Made by a program: the position numbers and the translations under genes. This document shows positions 62,429 to 64,000 of a stretch of 64,000 nt of DNA, piece by piece. Numbering within the stretch: the first letter of the stretch is position 1; each line of letters begins with the position of its first letter. Under the pieces are notes generated by a model. It saw nothing but the letters and a program-made list of their open reading frames with translations, was not told the DNA's origin and searched no databases. Source of the DNA: Syntrophomonas_B sp035447945 (lineage in GTDB: Bacteria; Bacillota; Syntrophomonadia; Syntrophomonadales; Syntrophomonadaceae); NCBI GenBank assembly GCA_035447945.1, contig DAOTHZ010000003.1, positions 1 to 64,000 of the forward strand, in the 5' to 3' direction.

Positions 62429-63877
62429 GTGAAAAAAATCAAGGCAAGATTTGCACCCAGCCCTACCGGTCCGCTACATATCGGCGGAGCACGTTCAGCG
62501 CTATTCAATTATCTGTTTGCTGAACATTATGGCGGGGAAATGGTATTACGGATAGAAGATACGGATTTGGATCGCTCCCACCGCGAATACGAAGAAGAAA
62601 TTATAACGTCACTGCAGTGGCTGGGATTAACCTGGCAGGAAGGGGTTAATGTCGGGGGTGAAAATGGCCCTTATCGCCAGACGGAACGCTTGGATCTGTA
62701 TCGTCAGTATGTGCAGCAATTAATCGAACAAGGATCTGCTTATTATTGTTTTTGCAGTCAGGAAGAATTGGAAGCCGAACGACAGGAACAATATGCCCAG
62801 GGTTTGACGCCCCGCTACGGTGGCAAATGCAGTCAATTGGACAAGGAGGAGGTCAACCGTCGGCTGCTTGCCGGTGAGCCTGCCAGCATAAGATTCAGGG
62901 TACCACAGAATACGATTTATGTAGTCAACGATCTGGTGCGGGGAACGGTAAGCTTTGAAAGCGGCAACAGCGGTGATTTTATTATTGTTAAGTCCGATGG
63001 GATTCCGGTTTATAATTTTGCGGTAGTCATCGATGATCATCTGATGGGAGTCAGTCATGTTATTCGTGCGGAGGAGCATCTATCCAACACGCCCCGGCAG
63101 TTGATGCTCTATGATGCCTTGAAATTCCCGCGGCCGGAATTTGCTCATATTTCACTAATTCTGGGGGATGATCACCAAAAGATGAGCAAGCGCCATGGAG
63201 CCACTTCGCTCGTACAGTATAGAGAAAGGGGCTATCTGCCTGAAGCGCTTTTTAATTTCCTGGCCTTGCTGGGCTGGTCGCCGGAAGGAGAAAAGGAAAT
63301 TTTAAGCAAGGAAGAAATCGTAAAAGGTTTTACCTTGGACCGCGTTTCCAAAAGCCCGGCTGTCTTTGACATCAATAAACTCAACTGGATGAACCAGCAG
63401 TACATAAAACAGTTATCCACCCCGGCGTTAATCGATGGTTTATTGTCTTATATTCAAAACAGCCGCTATGCAGATGATTGGGCCAGGCTGTCTGCAGATC
63501 GCACTGTGGTTTTGGTCGAGGCGATTCGAGAACATTTGGTTTGCCTCGGTGATGTGGAGCAGCAGATGGAAGTTTTCTTTCAGCCGCTTGCCTATGAAGC
63601 GGAGGCCTGGGAGGTATTGCAACAGGCACATGTCATGCAGGTCTTGAAAAGTGTTCATAACACACTGCCGGAGTTTTCTAAGCCCCAGGAGATCAAGCAA
63701 TTTATCAAGACCATAGTCAAAACCACCCAATTAAAACCGAAAGATGTGTTTATGCCATTGCGCAGTGCTTTGAGCGGAAGGACCCATGGACCGGACTTGC
63801 CTAATCTTATCTATGTCTGGGGACGGGAACAAGCGCTGGCGAGGTTAAGGGAGACAATGAGAAAGCTGGGCGGGTGA
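62429..63877 (+). CDS. gltX: Glutamyl-tRNA synthetase
   Basis: A 482-residue class I synthetase. HIGG in GPLHIGGARSALFNYL and KMSKRHG are the ATP-binding signatures. It charges tRNA-Glu; whether it also charges tRNA-Gln cannot be told. GTG start after AGGGAGGAG, 12 bases after ispF. The C-terminal anticodon-binding domain is complete. Confidence 0.96.
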   Translation: MKKIKARFAPSPTGPLHIGGARSALFNYLFAEHYGGEMVLRIEDTDLDRSHREYEEEIITSLQWLGLTWQEGVNVGGENGPYRQTERLDLYRQYVQQLIEQGSAYYCFCSQEELEAERQEQYAQGLTPRYGGKCSQLDKEEVNRRLLAGEPASIRFRVPQNTIYVVNDLVRGTVSFESGNSGDFIIVKSDGIPVYNFAVVIDDHLMGVSHVIRAEEHLSNTPRQLMLYDALKFPRPEFAHISLILGDDHQKMSKRHGATSLVQYRERGYLPEALFNFLALLGWSPEGEKEILSKEEIVKGFTLDRVSKSPAVFDINKLNWMNQQYIKQLSTPALIDGLLSYIQNSRYADDWARLSADRTVVLVEAIREHLVCLGDVEQQMEVFFQPLAYEAEAWEVLQQAHVMQVLKSVHNTLPEFSKPQEIKQFIKTIVKTTQLKPKDVFMPLRSALSGRTHGPDLPNLIYVWGREQALARLRETMRKLGG

Positions 63878-63878
63878 T

Positions 63879-63908
63879 TTGACAGGACCGGGACCGTCAG
63901 CATATAAT
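63879..63908 (+). promoter_or_regulatory. Strong promoter after gltX
   Basis: Perfect TTGACA (63879-63884) and TATAAT (63903-63908) with an 18-base spacer, directly behind the gltX stop. It drives the T-box leader that begins next. Confidence 0.88.
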
Positions 63909-63914
63909 TTTAAC

Positions 63915-64000
63915 AAATATAAAACAAATGCTAGGAACGGGAAGAGTAATTCAGGGACTGTTGGCAGAGAGAGAAGACCACCGGCTGCAAGTCTTCTTAA
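63915..64000 (+). promoter_or_regulatory. T-box leader, 5' part, cut by the window edge
   Basis: The sequence has T-box stem I features: GGAACGGGAAGAGTA (63933-63947) with the AGTA motif, an AGAGAGAGAAGAC segment, and a terminal loop with GGCTGCAA closed by AAGAC/GTCTT. The specifier codon and T-box sequence lie beyond the window. In Bacillus a T-box precedes cysE right after gltX, so a cysteine-responsive leader is expected; this is inference. Confidence 0.8.

Noticed and set aside
1..64000. CRISPR array, rRNA or tRNA genes
   Set aside because: No regularly spaced repeats and no recognisable rRNA or tRNA sequence were found on either strand by reading; tRNAscan-SE and an array finder would be needed to exclude them formally.

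Overview
The window reads as a chromosomal stretch of an anaerobic, endospore-forming Firmicute of the Clostridia type (Peptococcaceae/Syntrophomonadales-like; the exact taxon is an inference). Reasons: sporulation genes (spo0F, spoIID, spoIIID, a DacF-type carboxypeptidase), a Gram-positive ctsR-mcsA-mcsB-clpC operon, a selenoprotein glycine reductase operon, a butyryl/4-hydroxybutyrate-type CoA-transferase, strong GGAGG-type ribosome binding sites, and many TTG and GTG starts. Almost every base is accounted for by about 65 genes. I see no rRNA, tRNA, insertion sequence, prophage or CRISPR array.

Layout. (1) 1-4.0 kb: a CoA-transferase on the minus strand, then a FemAB-like peptidoglycan enzyme followed directly by a divergent alanine racemase. 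(2) 4.1-11.6 kb: spo0F, transaldolase, glpX, rho, a LysM/M23 peptidase, a radical SAM protein, yhaM and rpmE. (3) 11.7-18.4 kb: prfA, prmC, tsaC, mntP, ywlE, rpiB, glyA, dCMP deaminase and a MazG-like protein, several of them translationally coupled. (4) 18.7-25.7 kb: the F1Fo ATP synthase operon (atpZ, B, E, F, H, A, G, D, C), interrupted only by a 100-N scaffold gap with identical 55-base flanks that looks artificial. (5) 25.9-28.7 kb: two small membrane proteins, ywmB and murA. (6) 28.8-45.1 kb: a glycine metabolism block, nearly all on the minus strand. It holds grdX-trxB-trxA-grdE-grdA-grdB-grdC-grdD (grdA and grdB each with an in-frame UGA selenocysteine codon and a SECIS-like hairpin) and a second unit with a DUF1540-type protein, gcvPA, gcvPB, a NAD-kinase-like protein, an APC permease and a metallophosphoesterase. 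A class IV aminotransferase gene lies between the two units. (7) 45.4-52.1 kb: spoIID, spoIIID, mbl, a TagA-type glycosyltransferase, a large FtsA-like fusion protein and a D,D-carboxypeptidase. (8) 52.2-64 kb: ctsR-mcsA-mcsB-clpC-radA-disA, a small DUF1573-like gene on the minus strand, yacL-ispD-ispF-gltX, and at the right edge a promoter and the start of a T-box leader.

How the parts fit. Segments 2-5 and 7 follow the gene order known from Bacillus subtilis around spo0F...rho-rpmE, prfA...glyA-atp and ywmB-murA-spoIID-spoIIID-mbl; segment 8 follows the separate ctsR...gltX region. The glycine block sits between murA and spoIID, which are neighbours in that reference order, so it looks like a metabolic insertion into a conserved backbone. 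Glycine decarboxylase P-protein genes beside a complete glycine reductase operon suggest coupled oxidation and reduction of glycine, or the glycine synthase-reductase route, giving acetyl phosphate. The grd leader carries a glycine-riboswitch-like element and an intrinsic terminator. The window also contains both the writer (mcsB) and the probable eraser (ywlE) of protein arginine phosphorylation.

The least explained items are the FtsA-like protein with a roughly 310-residue tail of repeated VNG-type segments, the divergent glycine riboswitch, the altered racemase next to the FemAB protein, and the NAD-kinase-like gene inside the glycine unit. I did not find a clear-cut wholly new system.
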